NCBI RefSeq assembly: GCF_900155575.1
Contig: NZ_LT706966.1
Coordinates: forward strand, 1,357,047 to 1,408,091
Origin: Actinotignum timonense
GTDB taxonomy: Bacteria; Actinomycetota; Actinomycetes; Actinomycetales; Actinomycetaceae
DNA length: 51,045 nucleotides
Direction: 5' to 3'
The notes under the pieces are model-generated. The model searched no databases, was not told the DNA's origin, and saw only the letters and a program-made list of their open reading frames with translations. The position numbers and the translations under genes were made by a program. Positions 26,725 through 35,630 of this stretch are shown piece after piece. Numbering within the stretch: position 1 is the stretch's first letter; every line of letters starts with the position of its first letter.

Positions 26725-28916
26725 GCGTCCTCCGTGGGAGTGCTGGGGATATTCTCCAGATCGGCCAGCCACACCCGGCTGGTGGCATCGGAAGGCATGC
26801 GCCAATCCCCGCGCGGGGAAAGCGAGCCACCCGAAAGAATCTTCGGGCCGTTGGGGAGAGTGGAACGTTTAAATTGCTGGGAGAAGAAACGGCGGTAGAA
26901 CAGCTCCATCCACGTCTTGATCTCCGCCAGGCTATAGGCGTGGCGGGCATCCCCCTCAATACCTTCCGGCCAGAAGCCGCGGGAAGCATCCCCCCAGGCT
27001 TCCCGAGCCAGGAAAGCAATTTTCGAGGGCAGGAAGCCGTAGCGCAAAGCGAAATAAAGGGTGAAATCCTGGAGTTCGTAGGGGCCGATTTTCTCCTGGG
27101 TGGATTGCAGCGCCCCGCCGGCATCCGCGGGAACCAGCTCCGGGGAAATCTCCGTATTGAGAATATCGATAAGAGATTGCGCCGCCGCGCCGGCTAGGAA
27201 GTCCTGGCGAGCCATCCACCGCAGCACGTGCTGCATAAAGGTTTTCGGCATCCCGGCATTCACGTTGTAGTGACTCATATGGTCACCCACCCCGAAGGTG
27301 CACCACCCGAGGGCGAGCTCGGAAAGATCCCCGGTGCCCAGCACGATACCGCCGTGGAAACCGGCCAACCGGAACAGATAATCCGTGCGCAGCCCGGCCT
27401 GCACATTCTCAAAAGTGAGGTCATAGACCGGCTCGCCAGCCGCGAAGGGATGGCCCATATCGGCCAGCATCTGCCGGGCCGCCGGGCGAATATCAATCTC
27501 CTCCAGCGGCACCCCCAGGGCTTCGCATAGCGCATAGGCGTTGTTCTTGGTGTGCTGGGAGGTGGCGAAACCGGGCAGGGTATAGGCGAGGATATCCGTG
27601 CGCGGGCGCTCCAGAAGATCCATGGCCCGGCAGGCCACCAGCAGCGCGTGCGTGGAATCCAGCCCGCCAGACACCCCGATAATCACCTTGGCGGAGCCGG
27701 TGGCCCGCAACCGAGTAATGAGCGCGTACACCTGGATGGAGAAAGCTTCGAAGCAATCGCGATCCGGATTGCGTTCGCTGCCGCCCATGAAGGGGAAACG
27801 CACCACTTCGCGGTGCAGGCGCTGCTCCGCGGCGTCAAGCGCGCTCATATCCGGGATGCCGGCGGTGAAGTTAATAGTGCGGAAGGAATCCGTGCCCGGG
27901 TTGGAATACTCATCGCGCTCGGTGCCCTGGGTGAGCGCATTGTCATTAAAAGAGCCGTTGCGCTGGCGTTCTTGGCGGATACGATCCAGGTCGATATCAC
28001 CCAGGGTGGCGCTGTGGCCGGCCGAAAAACGCTGCCCGGCCGCGATTTTCTCCCCGCATTCGTAGATGACGGTTTGGCCATCCCAGGCCAGATCCGTGGA
28101 GGATTCCCATTCGCCATTCGCCGCGTAGATATAGGCGGCCGCGCAGCGCGCCGAAGCCCCGCGGATCAGCAGATCGCGGTCATCTTCACGCCCTACCGTG
28201 ACCGGGGAGCCGGATAGATTGACGAGCACCTGCGCCCCGGCCAGGGCCGCGCGCGCCGAGGGCGGGATCGGCACCCACATGTCCTCACAGATCTCCACGT
28301 GGAAATCAAAACCGGGAATATCACTGGCGGAGAAAATCAGATCCGGCCCGAAGGGAACAGTATTCCGCCCCAGGGTATAGGCCCAGGCTTCCTCAGTGTG
28401 GGCGAATTCGGCCCGCTGCTCTTCGCTAAGCCCGGTGCTCCAGGCTGCATCCGTACGCACCCCGGGCAGTTCAATATCCGCATTGCGCAGTCCCGCCCCG
28501 GAAGCGAAATGGCGCTTTTCGTAAAACTCCCGGTAGTTGGGGATATAGGACTTGGGAACCACGCCCAGCACATTCCCGTGGTGGAGCACAACCGCGCAAT
28601 TATAGAGGCGGTTGCGCCAGTGCAGCGGCGCCCCCACAATGAGGGCCGCGTCGAATTCCGCGCTGGCCGCCCGCACGGTTTCCAGGGCTTCCAGGGTGGC
28701 ACGCAGCAGTGCATCCTGGAGGAACAGATCCTCCGCGGAATACCCGGTGAGGCTCAGCTCCGGGAACACGGCCAGCACCGCACCTCGCGCGCTCACCGCC
28801 CGGGCGGCCGCAATAATGGCCTGGGCGTTGCGCTGCGGATCGGCCACCACCACTTCCGGGGAGCAGGCGGCCACGCGCACGTAACCGTGACTGTAAATCG
28901 AGGAGAAATCGCTCAT
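26721..28916 (-). CDS. nadE: glutamine-dependent NAD+ synthetase NadE
   Basis: A 731-residue two-domain enzyme that amidates nicotinate adenine dinucleotide to NAD+, taking ammonia from glutamine. The N-terminal nitrilase-like glutaminase domain has its Glu in 'VFPELSLTGYS', Lys in 'VPKSYIPN' and Cys in 'HVEICEDMWVP'. The C-terminal synthetase domain has the PP-loop 'GVSGGLDSTHAL' and 'LGTGDLSELALGW'. This matches the long actinobacterial form. The ATG at 28916 gives the family N-terminus 'YSHGYVRVAACSPEV'; the open frame to 28958 reaches into ald. It lies four bases after ald and overlaps the GNAT gene, so the three look like one operon. Confidence 0.96.
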   Translation of the reverse strand: MSDFSSIYSHGYVRVAACSPEVVVADPQRNAQAIIAAARAVSARGAVLAVFPELSLTGYSAEDLFLQDALLRATLEALETVRAASAEFDAALIVGAPLHWRNRLYNCAVVLHHGNVLGVVPKSYIPNYREFYEKRHFASGAGLRNADIELPGVRTDAAWSTGLSEEQRAEFAHTEEAWAYTLGRNTVPFGPDLIFSASDIPGFDFHVEICEDMWVPIPPSARAALAGAQVLVNLSGSPVTVGREDDRDLLIRGASARCAAAYIYAANGEWESSTDLAWDGQTVIYECGEKIAAGQRFSAGHSATLGDIDLDRIRQERQRNGSFNDNALTQGTERDEYSNPGTDSFRTINFTAGIPDMSALDAAEQRLHREVVRFPFMGGSERNPDRDCFEAFSIQVYALITRLRATGSAKVIIGVSGGLDSTHALLVACRAMDLLERPRTDILAYTLPGFATSQHTKNNAYALCEALGVPLEEIDIRPAARQMLADMGHPFAAGEPVYDLTFENVQAGLRTDYLFRLAGFHGGIVLGTGDLSELALGWCTFGVGDHMSHYNVNAGMPKTFMQHVLRWMARQDFLAGAAAQSLIDILNTEISPELVPADAGGALQSTQEKIGPYELQDFTLYFALRYGFLPSKIAFLAREAWGDASRGFWPEGIEGDARHAYSLAEIKTWMELFYRRFFSQQFKRSTLPNGPKILSGGSLSPRGDWRMPSDATSRVWLADLENIPSTPTEDA

Positions 28917-28920
28917 GGGT

Positions 28921-30060
28921 CTAGTCTGCCATTGCCTTCGACACGCAGGAATCGTCAAACTCAGATTCGGGCAGTCCCAGCGCCCCGCTCAGCGAATCAA
29001 AAACCCCGCGGTGGGTGATTTTCCCGCCGCTAATATTCACGCCGCTAGCGAAACCCGGATCCGCGCTGGCGGCCGCGCGCCACCCCTGGGCGGCCAGGCG
29101 CACCACATAGGGGAGTGTCGCCGTCGTCAAAGCTTCCGTGGAGGTGCGCGGAACCGCACCGGGCATATTAGCCACGCAATAGAAAATCTTGCCGTCCACG
29201 GTGAACGTGGGCTCATCGTGGGTGGTGGGATGGGAATCCTCGAAGCATCCGCCCTGGTCAATAGCAATATCAACGAGCACGCTGCCCGGGCGCATACCCT
29301 CCACCATCGCGGAGGTCACCAGCTTGGGGGTGGAGGAACCCGGCACCAGCACCGTGCCGATCACCAAATCGGCATCCGTCACCTGCTCCTCGATGGTCTG
29401 CGCGGTGGAGGCGAGGGTGGTGAGCATCCCGGCGTGGCGCATTTCCAGCTGGGCGAGCCGCTCGATATTAATATCCAGAATCGTCACGTTCGCGCCCATA
29501 CCGGCGGCCATCACCGCGGCGGATTCCCCGGCGATACCCGCGCCGATCACGGTCACCTTGCCTTTGCGGGTTCCGGCCACTCCGCCGATGAGAATCCCGG
29601 CCCCGCCCTGCGCGTCGAGGAGGTAATGCGAACCCACAATGGGGGCGAGTTTCCCGGCCACCCGGCTCATAGGCGCGAGCAGCGGCAGCGCTTTCCGTTC
29701 CCGCACGGTTTCGTAGGCGATGGCGGTGGTGCCGGCATCCAGGAGCGCGCGGGCCAGTTTCGGCTGGGAAGCCAGGTGCAAATAGGTGAAAAGCACCAGG
29801 TCCTCGCGTAAATACCCGTATTCTTCGGCTTCGGGTTCCTTGACTTTGAGAACCGCGTCGGCGCCCCACACCTCGGCCGCGTCCGGGCAGATACGGGCCC
29901 CGGCGGCGGCGTAGGCGGCGTCGGCGCATCCGGAGGCTGCCCCGGCCCCGGCCTGCACCAGGACGGTATGCCCGGCCGCGGCCAGTTCGCGCGCACCGGC
30001 CGGGGTGAGCGCGACCCGGTATTCGTTATTCTTCAATTCTGTGGGAACGCCAATAATCAT
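28921..30060 (-). CDS. ald: alanine dehydrogenase Ald
   Basis: A 379-residue NAD-dependent enzyme interconverting alanine and pyruvate plus ammonia. It has 'GVPTELKNNEYRVALTP', the catalytic Lys in 'VLKVKEPEAEEYG', the substrate His in 'LFTYLHLA', and the Rossmann loop 'VTVIGAGIAGESAA'. 'PGAVPRTSTEALTTATLPYV' is the typical C-terminal segment. It probably links pyruvate and nitrogen metabolism, or recycles NADH in fermentation. TAGACT lies six bases upstream of the ATG, so the message may be leaderless. NAD synthetase is the next gene, four bases away. Confidence 0.96.
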   Translation of the reverse strand: MIIGVPTELKNNEYRVALTPAGARELAAAGHTVLVQAGAGAASGCADAAYAAAGARICPDAAEVWGADAVLKVKEPEAEEYGYLREDLVLFTYLHLASQPKLARALLDAGTTAIAYETVRERKALPLLAPMSRVAGKLAPIVGSHYLLDAQGGAGILIGGVAGTRKGKVTVIGAGIAGESAAVMAAGMGANVTILDINIERLAQLEMRHAGMLTTLASTAQTIEEQVTDADLVIGTVLVPGSSTPKLVTSAMVEGMRPGSVLVDIAIDQGGCFEDSHPTTHDEPTFTVDGKIFYCVANMPGAVPRTSTEALTTATLPYVVRLAAQGWRAAASADPGFASGVNISGGKITHRGVFDSLSGALGLPESEFDDSCVSKAMAD

Positions 30061-30072
30061 GTGCTTAGTCTA
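30061..30072 (-). promoter_or_regulatory. -10 element before ald, probable leaderless start
   Basis: On the minus strand TAGACT (30072-30067) is followed by six bases and the ald ATG at 30060. There is no ribosome binding site. Confidence 0.45.
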
Positions 30073-30100
30073 CGGCGCGCGTGCGCGCTGCTCCTAGGTA

Positions 30101-30120
30101 GTACGACGACGGCGCTGCGG
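30101..30120 (+). repeat. GTACGACG intergenic repeat, copy 2
   Basis: GTACGACGACGGCGCTGCGG, upstream of ald and downstream of the ABC permease gene. It matches the copy at 46261 closely. Confidence 0.5.
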
Positions 30121-30161
30121 GCCGCGCCACCGCGCGCCCCGCAGCACGGTCCCGCTCCCAG

Positions 30162-31067
30162 TTAGAGCCGCAGTAGATGCAAGCGGCCGGTGGAACGCCG
30201 CGCCAGCGCCCAGGCGATCACCGCGCAGGTGCCGAAGATGAGGGAGAAGGCGAGGAGCCCGATGAAGCCCTGATTGGCGGTAAGGAAATCCGTGAAGCCG
30301 GTCGAGTCACTCACCCGCCCCACCCAATGCGCGAAATCGGTGCCGGTGCGGGCGGCCCAGGCGTAGAAGCTTTCCCAATGGGGAATCCAGAGCCGGTAGA
30401 TGAATCCGGCCAGCCCGGTGATACCAACAAGGTAGCCCACCAGGGAGAGCCCGGCGAAGAAAGCGATAACCACCGCGACAGCCAGTACCACCGTGCTCAG
30501 CGACCAGCGCAGCAAGAAGGTGGTCACCAGCACCGCCCCGAAGAACACGGCCATACAGCAGAGCCAGGTAGGTAGGAACATGAACCACACACTGCCCGAT
30601 CGCATAGCGGTACCTTCAGGGGAAAACGCGGCATCCAGAGCCCAGGAACCATCCGGGCGGCGCACAATGGTGAGCACCACGAGGATAATCACGGCGGTAA
30701 CCGCCAGGTATTCGGCGCTCATCCGCGCGGCGCTGCGCGTCAGGTTGCTAAAGAATTGCCGCCGCGTGCTCCCCGCTTGCAGATGCGCCCGCATGGAGAG
30801 GGTGCATATCACCCCACCGAAGATCAGGCTCCCGCTGAGCACAAACCATGCCAGCGCAACCCAGTTGAGAACGGGGTTGTCGATGCCTCCGATGGGTAGA
30901 TGCGTCTCGGTATTGGTGAAGGGGAGCCACAGTGTTGCCACGACCAGGAAACATCCCGCAATCAACCAGAAGCTGCGATAAAAATAGGAGAAAGGTCCGC
31001 GCCGCCCAATCGCGCGGCGCGCCGCCAGGTAGATAAGAGCGTTCGCGCGGCGATACAGCTTAATCAT
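30162..31067 (-). CDS. ABC transporter permease (YtrA-linked type)
   Basis: A 301-residue integral membrane protein with six hydrophobic segments and a basic N-terminus 'MIKLYRRANALIY'. GGAG lies six bases before the ATG at 31067; the frame continues to a TTG at 31079. It overlaps the ATPase stop by eight bases. Substrate unknown. In this operon type (GntR regulator, ATPase, permease) the exporters often respond to cell-wall antibiotics. Confidence 0.83.
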   Translation of the reverse strand: MIKLYRRANALIYLAARRAIGRRGPFSYFYRSFWLIAGCFLVVATLWLPFTNTETHLPIGGIDNPVLNWVALAWFVLSGSLIFGGVICTLSMRAHLQAGSTRRQFFSNLTRSAARMSAEYLAVTAVIILVVLTIVRRPDGSWALDAAFSPEGTAMRSGSVWFMFLPTWLCCMAVFFGAVLVTTFLLRWSLSTVVLAVAVVIAFFAGLSLVGYLVGITGLAGFIYRLWIPHWESFYAWAARTGTDFAHWVGRVSDSTGFTDFLTANQGFIGLLAFSLIFGTCAVIAWALARRSTGRLHLLRL

Positions 31068-31941
31068 GATCGACTCCAATCTGGGTGCGGGTGGATGCTT
31101 CCGCGGTGGCTTCCTGGGTGCCTTCCCCGGCAGCCGCCGCGGGGGCCAGCAGGCTTCCGGCCCGGGGCGCCTGCGCGCCCAGCGGCTGTGCCAGGCGGGC
31201 GCGCTGGGCGGGGGAGAGCGTCGTCGTAACTAAAACATCGGTGAGGGAAGCGAGGCTATCCGTGGAGTGGCGCGCGCGAACCTCATCGGCGTCCCCGGCC
31301 TCGAGCAGTTTCCCGCGGTGCAGGAACACCACGGTATCCACCAGGTTCTCCACCTCCTCGAGCAGGTGGGAGGAGAGGATGATGGTGCGGGGGTGCTCGG
31401 CGAAATCACTGAGCAAAACCCGGTAGAACAGTTCGCGCATCACCGCGTCCATCCCCAGGTGGACCTCATCGAAAATGGTGATGGGGCAGCGGGATGCCAG
31501 GCCCAGAATCGCGGAAAATGTGGAGCGCTGGCCTACGGATAGCCCGTCAATCACGCGGGTGGGATCCAGCTCGAAAAGCTCGAATAGCTCCCGGGCGAAA
31601 TCCTCATCCCAGGTGGGGCGGGCCATGCGCCACAGATCCATCGTCATGGCGAGCGGGGAACCGGAAATCACCTCCACGCGGGCCGGAATATAGGCCACCC
31701 CCGGCATGACCTCCGGGTTTTCATCCACCGGATGCCCGTCAATAAAAATGCTTCCCGCGGCGCGCCCACGGGTGCGCCGAATCGGGAGGAGCCCGGCGAT
31801 GAGCATCCCGAGCGTGGATTTGCCCGAGCCGTTGCGGCCGAAAAGGCCGGTGATGGTGTCGTGGCCGATCTCCACGCTGAGATCATCGAGGGCGCGAGCC
31901 CCGCGCCGGTAGCTGAAACTCAGGTTCTCGATGCTAATCAT
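31060..31941 (-). CDS. ABC transporter ATP-binding protein
   Basis: A 293-residue ATPase with Walker A 'GRNGSGKSTL', the signature region 'GLSVGQRSTF' (a degenerate LSGGQ), Walker B 'PITIFDEVHLGMD' and the switch His in 'IILSSHLLEEVE'. A Walker B ending in D-E-V-H rather than D-E-P is unusual but known in the YtrB-like group. The C-terminal 40 residues are Ala/Thr-rich. The ATG at 31941 has GGAGA upstream and overlaps the GntR stop by ATGA, so translation is coupled. Confidence 0.9.
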   Translation of the reverse strand: MISIENLSFSYRRGARALDDLSVEIGHDTITGLFGRNGSGKSTLGMLIAGLLPIRRTRGRAAGSIFIDGHPVDENPEVMPGVAYIPARVEVISGSPLAMTMDLWRMARPTWDEDFARELFELFELDPTRVIDGLSVGQRSTFSAILGLASRCPITIFDEVHLGMDAVMRELFYRVLLSDFAEHPRTIILSSHLLEEVENLVDTVVFLHRGKLLEAGDADEVRARHSTDSLASLTDVLVTTTLSPAQRARLAQPLGAQAPRAGSLLAPAAAAGEGTQEATAEASTRTQIGVDHD

Positions 31942-32306
31942 TGGTTCTTCTCCCAATAGGTCGAGACGAGTGCGGATATTTCCGCGGGGCTGAGCCCTAG
32001 TGCCCGGCCCGCGGCGAGCGCCGGGGCGAGGGTGTCACTCAGGTAGGTGGCGCGCCCGCGCTCGCGCAGGGCTGCCTGGGCGCCCGCGGTCACGAACATG
32101 CCGATCCCGCGGCGCTTTTCCAGGATTCCTTCCTCCACGAGGAGGGAAAAAGCCTTGTTCGCGGTGGCGGGATTAATGCGGTAGGTGGCGGCGTATTCGG
32201 TGGTAGACATGACCTTTTCTCCGGGCCCGAGTTCGCCGGAGAGAATACGACGACGCAGATCTTCGGCCAGCTGCACATAGATTGGCACCGCTGAACTGAA
32301 CTCCAT
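31938..32306 (-). CDS. GntR-family regulator, YtrA subfamily
   Basis: A 122-residue repressor. The winged helix-turn-helix includes 'PIYVQLAEDLRRRILSGEL' and 'YRINPATANKAFSLLVEEGI', followed by the wing 'EKRRGIGMFVT'. A short C-terminal dimerisation helix, rather than a large ligand domain, places it in the YtrA group. These typically repress their own operon together with a downstream ABC exporter. The ATG at 32306 has GGAGGGAGGG upstream. A palindromic operator lies 19 bases upstream. Confidence 0.92.
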   Translation of the reverse strand: MEFSSAVPIYVQLAEDLRRRILSGELGPGEKVMSTTEYAATYRINPATANKAFSLLVEEGILEKRRGIGMFVTAGAQAALRERGRATYLSDTLAPALAAGRALGLSPAEISALVSTYWEKNQ

Positions 32307-32324
32307 CACGCCCTCCCTCCTTGG

Positions 32325-32340
32325 TTAGTTACATAACTAA
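32325..32340. promoter_or_regulatory. Probable GntR/YtrA operator
   Basis: TTAGTT-ACAT-AACTAA: six-base perfect arms around four bases, between the GntR start and its likely promoter. Autoregulation is usual for YtrA-type regulators. AT-rich arms stand out in this GC-rich window. Confidence 0.6.
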
Positions 32341-32415
32341 TGAACCACAGAACCGACTCTGCTGCAAGTGCTATGAGGTATGACTCACATCTCGCACGCC
32401 TCGGGGGAATTGATC

Positions 32416-32421
32416 TAGGCT
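32416..32421 (+). promoter_or_regulatory. Possible -10 element of the oxidoreductase operon
   Basis: TAGGCT, 26 bases before the TTG start, leaving room for a short leader that contains GGAAGGA. No -35 element was recognised. Confidence 0.3.
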
Positions 32422-32447
32422 AATGACACGTTTGGAAGGAATCCCTG

Positions 32448-33467
32448 TTGAAAATTGGTTTACTGGGAGCGGGCCGCGCCGGGTTGATGCACGCGCGCAT
32501 TCTCGCCCACCGTGTTGATGAACTTGTTATTGCCGAACCGAAACCTGAGCGCAGTGCCGCCGTCGTTTCCGAACTGGAAGGTGAGGCTGCAACTCGCGCC
32601 CGCATCAGTGAAGCCAGCGTGGAGGCTACCCTCACGGATGTCACCCTGGACGCCCTGGTCCTCACCAGCCCCACGGATGTGCATGCCGAACAGCTGCTGC
32701 GCGGCATGGAGCTGGGCATTCCTATGTTCACCGAGAAGCCGGTATCCACCTCGCTGGCCTCGACCCTGAAAGTGCGCGAAGCCGCCCGCGCGCGCGGAGC
32801 CCGCATCCAAGTCGGCTTCCAGCGCCGCTTCGATACCGCCTACACCCGGGCCCGCGCGGCGGTGCGCGAAAAAAGCCTGGGCGAGCTGCGCCGCCTGAGC
32901 ATGGGAACCATGGATCAGGCCCCGGCCGCCCGCGAATTCCTGGCGGCCTCGGGCGGAATTTACATCGACTGCCTCATCCACGATTTCGATATGCTGCGCT
33001 GGGTCACCGGGCGCGAAGTCACCGAGGTCATGGCGTTCGGCACCGATCTGGGCCTGGCCGATTTCCGTGACTTCGGCGATGTGTGCGAAACCGCGGCGGT
33101 GCTGCGCCTGGAAGGCGATGTGCTCGCCACCGCGCAATCCTCGCGTTTCAACGGCCACGGCTACGACGTGCGCATGGAGCTGCACGGCACCGAGCAGACC
33201 CTCGCGGTCGGCTTCGATAGCAAACTCCCCGTGCGCTCCCTCGAGGATGGGGTGTCCTATCCGGAGGAGTCCGCCTGGGTGGATTTCATCGCCCGTTTCG
33301 CCGCCTGCTACGAACGCGAAATCGAGGCGTTTTTGGAGGTGGTTGCGGGCCGCGGGGAGATTCCTGCCACGGTGGACGATGCCGTCGCCTCCCTGCGCAT
33401 CGCGGAAGCCGTGCGGTTATCGCAACGCGAGCACCGCGTGGTATCCCTGGCCGAAATTGAGGGCTAA
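32448..33467 (+). CDS. Gfo/Idh/MocA-family NAD(P)-dependent oxidoreductase
   Basis: A 339-residue sugar or cyclitol dehydrogenase. The N-terminal Rossmann motif is 'KIGLLGAGRAGLMHARIL', 'TEKPVS' carries the conserved E-K-P, and 'IDCLIHDFDMLRWVTG' carries the catalytic D-x-x-x-H-like segment. It resembles inositol 2-dehydrogenases and also the Gfo/Idh/MocA enzymes that act on anhydro-sugars; the substrate is not fixed by sequence. TTG is the start, with GGAAGGA seven bases upstream. The symporter follows after three bases, so oxidoreductase and transporter are almost certainly one operon. Confidence 0.9.
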   Translation: MKIGLLGAGRAGLMHARILAHRVDELVIAEPKPERSAAVVSELEGEAATRARISEASVEATLTDVTLDALVLTSPTDVHAEQLLRGMELGIPMFTEKPVSTSLASTLKVREAARARGARIQVGFQRRFDTAYTRARAAVREKSLGELRRLSMGTMDQAPAAREFLAASGGIYIDCLIHDFDMLRWVTGREVTEVMAFGTDLGLADFRDFGDVCETAAVLRLEGDVLATAQSSRFNGHGYDVRMELHGTEQTLAVGFDSKLPVRSLEDGVSYPEESAWVDFIARFAACYEREIEAFLEVVAGRGEIPATVDDAVASLRIAEAVRLSQREHRVVSLAEIEG

Positions 33468-33470
33468 AAC

Positions 33471-35171
33471 ATGGATTTGCGGCTCGACGCGAGCGCTTTC
33501 GACTACAGCTTCGTGGTGCTCTACCTGGTGCTGGTCCTCGTCATCGGCGTGGTCACCCGGCGCAAAGTCACTACCTCGGAGGATTTTTTCCTCTCCGGGC
33601 GTTCGCTGCCGGCGTGGATCTGCGCGCTGGCTTTCCTCTCCGCGAATATCGGGGCGGTAGAACTCATCGGGATGGCGGCCTCCGGCTCCCAATACGGCCT
33701 GCCCACGGTGCATTACTACTGGATCGGCGCGGTGCCGGCCATGATCTTCCTCGGGCTCATTATGATGCCCTTCTATTACGGCTCGCGGGTCCGTTCGGTT
33801 CCCGAATACCTGCGTTTGCGTTTCGACCGGCCCACCCACCTCTACCAATCGGTGATTTTCTCGGTGGCGACCATCCTGGTGGCCGGCATCAATCTTTTCG
33901 CCCTCGCCCTCCTCATTAATGTGCTTATCGGGGTGCCGCTGTGGGCTTCGATTATTATCGCGGCCGGCGTGGTGCTGGTCTACACGGTGATGGGCGGGCT
34001 CACCGCCACCATGTACAACGAGGTGCTGCAATTCCTGCTCATCGTTGCGGTGCTCACCCCGCTGACCATCGCCGGGCTGGCGCGGGTGGGCGGACCGGCC
34101 GGGCTGGTCAACGCCCTCAACGAAACCCAGGTGCTCGGCCCGAACGGCCTGGATGTGTGGGGCGGAACCGGACTCGGGAACACCACGAACCCGTACGGGA
34201 ATTGGATCGCGCTGCTGCTGGGGATGGGCTTCGTGAATTCCTTCGGGTATTGGACCACAAATTTCACCGAGGTGCAGCGCGCGCTGTCCGCCAAAGATAT
34301 GCGTTCCGCACGCCTGACCCCGATCCTCGCGGCGATCCCGAAAATGTTCTTGCCGCTCATTATTATCGTGCCCGGGCTGATTGCCGCGGTTCTCATCCCG
34401 CAGCTGCACACCGGCGAGATCACGCATAACGAAGCCTTCCCGGCGCTTATGGGGGAGGTGCTCCCGCACGGGCTGCTGGGCATGGCGCTGGCCGGGCTGA
34501 TCGCGGCCTTTATGGCTGGAATGGCGGCGAATGTTTCTTCTTTCAATACCGTGGTCACCTACGATATTTGGGAAACGTACGTGCGCCCGGGCCGCAAGGA
34601 CACCTACTACATTAAAATCGGGCGCCGCCTGACGATTATCGGGGTGCTTATCGCCATCGGGGCGGCCTTTATCGCGGCGGAATTCTCCAATATTCAGGAC
34701 TACACCCAGATGTTGCAGTCCATTTTCAACGCCCCGCTTTTCGCCACCTTCATTATGGGAATGTTCTGGGCGCGCATGAGCCCGCAGGCCGGGCTGTGGG
34801 GCCTGGTGGCCGGCGCGGCCGGAGCCGGGTTTATCCAGCTGGGCTACGCGAACGGGCTGCTGGACTTCAATTCTTCCCAGGCGGCTTCCTTCACGGCTTC
34901 CGGTGTCGCTTTTATTGCCGATTTCATCGTGTCGGTGCTCGTCACGAAGGTCACGCGCCCCAAGCCCATCGAGGAACTCGACGGCTTGGTGTGGGGGCGC
35001 GTCAAGATGGATATTAAGGGCGCCCAGCCGGCCCCGAAACTGCACGAAGCCCGGGTGGCCGAAGCCCGCGAACGCGCCCTCACCGGCGAAAAACTGCACT
35101 GGTGGGAAGAACCGGTGCCGCTGGGCATCGCGGTGCTCGCGGTGTGCACGGTCCTCAATGTGGTGCTGTAA
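33471..35171 (+). CDS. sodium:solute symporter (SSS family)
   Basis: A 566-residue permease with about 13 membrane segments. The N-terminal 'SEDFFLSGRSLPAWICALAF' and the following 'SANIGAVELIGMAASG' are typical of the SSS family and include residues of the sodium site; 'VYTVMGGLTATMYNEVLQF' is the family signature region. SSS members import sugars, inositol, sialic acid, amino acids or carboxylates with sodium. The neighbouring oxidoreductase suggests a sugar or cyclitol. The C-terminal part 'KLHWWEEPVPLGIAVLAV' adds a final helix. Confidence 0.93.
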   Translation: MDLRLDASAFDYSFVVLYLVLVLVIGVVTRRKVTTSEDFFLSGRSLPAWICALAFLSANIGAVELIGMAASGSQYGLPTVHYYWIGAVPAMIFLGLIMMPFYYGSRVRSVPEYLRLRFDRPTHLYQSVIFSVATILVAGINLFALALLINVLIGVPLWASIIIAAGVVLVYTVMGGLTATMYNEVLQFLLIVAVLTPLTIAGLARVGGPAGLVNALNETQVLGPNGLDVWGGTGLGNTTNPYGNWIALLLGMGFVNSFGYWTTNFTEVQRALSAKDMRSARLTPILAAIPKMFLPLIIIVPGLIAAVLIPQLHTGEITHNEAFPALMGEVLPHGLLGMALAGLIAAFMAGMAANVSSFNTVVTYDIWETYVRPGRKDTYYIKIGRRLTIIGVLIAIGAAFIAAEFSNIQDYTQMLQSIFNAPLFATFIMGMFWARMSPQAGLWGLVAGAAGAGFIQLGYANGLLDFNSSQAASFTASGVAFIADFIVSVLVTKVTRPKPIEELDGLVWGRVKMDIKGAQPAPKLHEARVAEARERALTGEKLHWWEEPVPLGIAVLAVCTVLNVVL

Positions 35172-35189
35172 ATGAAGGGATACGAATCT

Positions 35190-35591
35190 ATGAACGACGA
35201 CGCAGCTCGGCGGAGCGCCGCGCCAGCTTCGGCGCCCGTGCAATCGGGCCACGCGGGTGCAGCGGGCGGCGAGTCCGCTTCGGCGCCGGCGCCGCACCTC
35301 CCCGAGGCGCGCCTCGGGCGGCTCTCGCTTTTCGACCTGCGCACCTGGATCGCCATCATGTTCGGGGTTTTCGGAACGATGCTGGCCGGCTACGGGCTCT
35401 TCTTCGTGACCGAGGAGGACCTGGCCAAAGCCGCGGGCATCAACCTCAACCTGTGGACCGGCCTGGCCATGATGATCGTGGCGCTCTTCTTTGCCGGCCG
35501 CAGCGCCGCCGCCCCGCAGGTGCTCTCCGAAGCGCTCGGCTCGCGCCTGCCCGATGAGGATGCGCAGCCCACCGCGCCGCGGGAGAGCTAA
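35190..35591 (+). CDS. small two-helix membrane protein linked to the symporter
   Basis: A 133-residue protein: an Ala/Pro-rich N-terminus of about 40 residues, then two membrane segments (about 55-75 and 87-103), then an acidic tail. I do not recognise a named family. AAGGGA lies about ten bases before the ATG at 35190; an ATG at 35172 directly after the symporter stop is possible but lacks a ribosome binding site. Small proteins of this kind accompany some SSS transporters in actinobacteria and may be an accessory subunit, which is inference from position. Confidence 0.65.
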   Translation: MNDDAARRSAAPASAPVQSGHAGAAGGESASAPAPHLPEARLGRLSLFDLRTWIAIMFGVFGTMLAGYGLFFVTEEDLAKAAGINLNLWTGLAMMIVALFFAGRSAAAPQVLSEALGSRLPDEDAQPTAPRES

Positions 35592-35630
35592 GATTATGTG
35601 CAAGCCTAACGCCTACGTCAGGGGACACTT

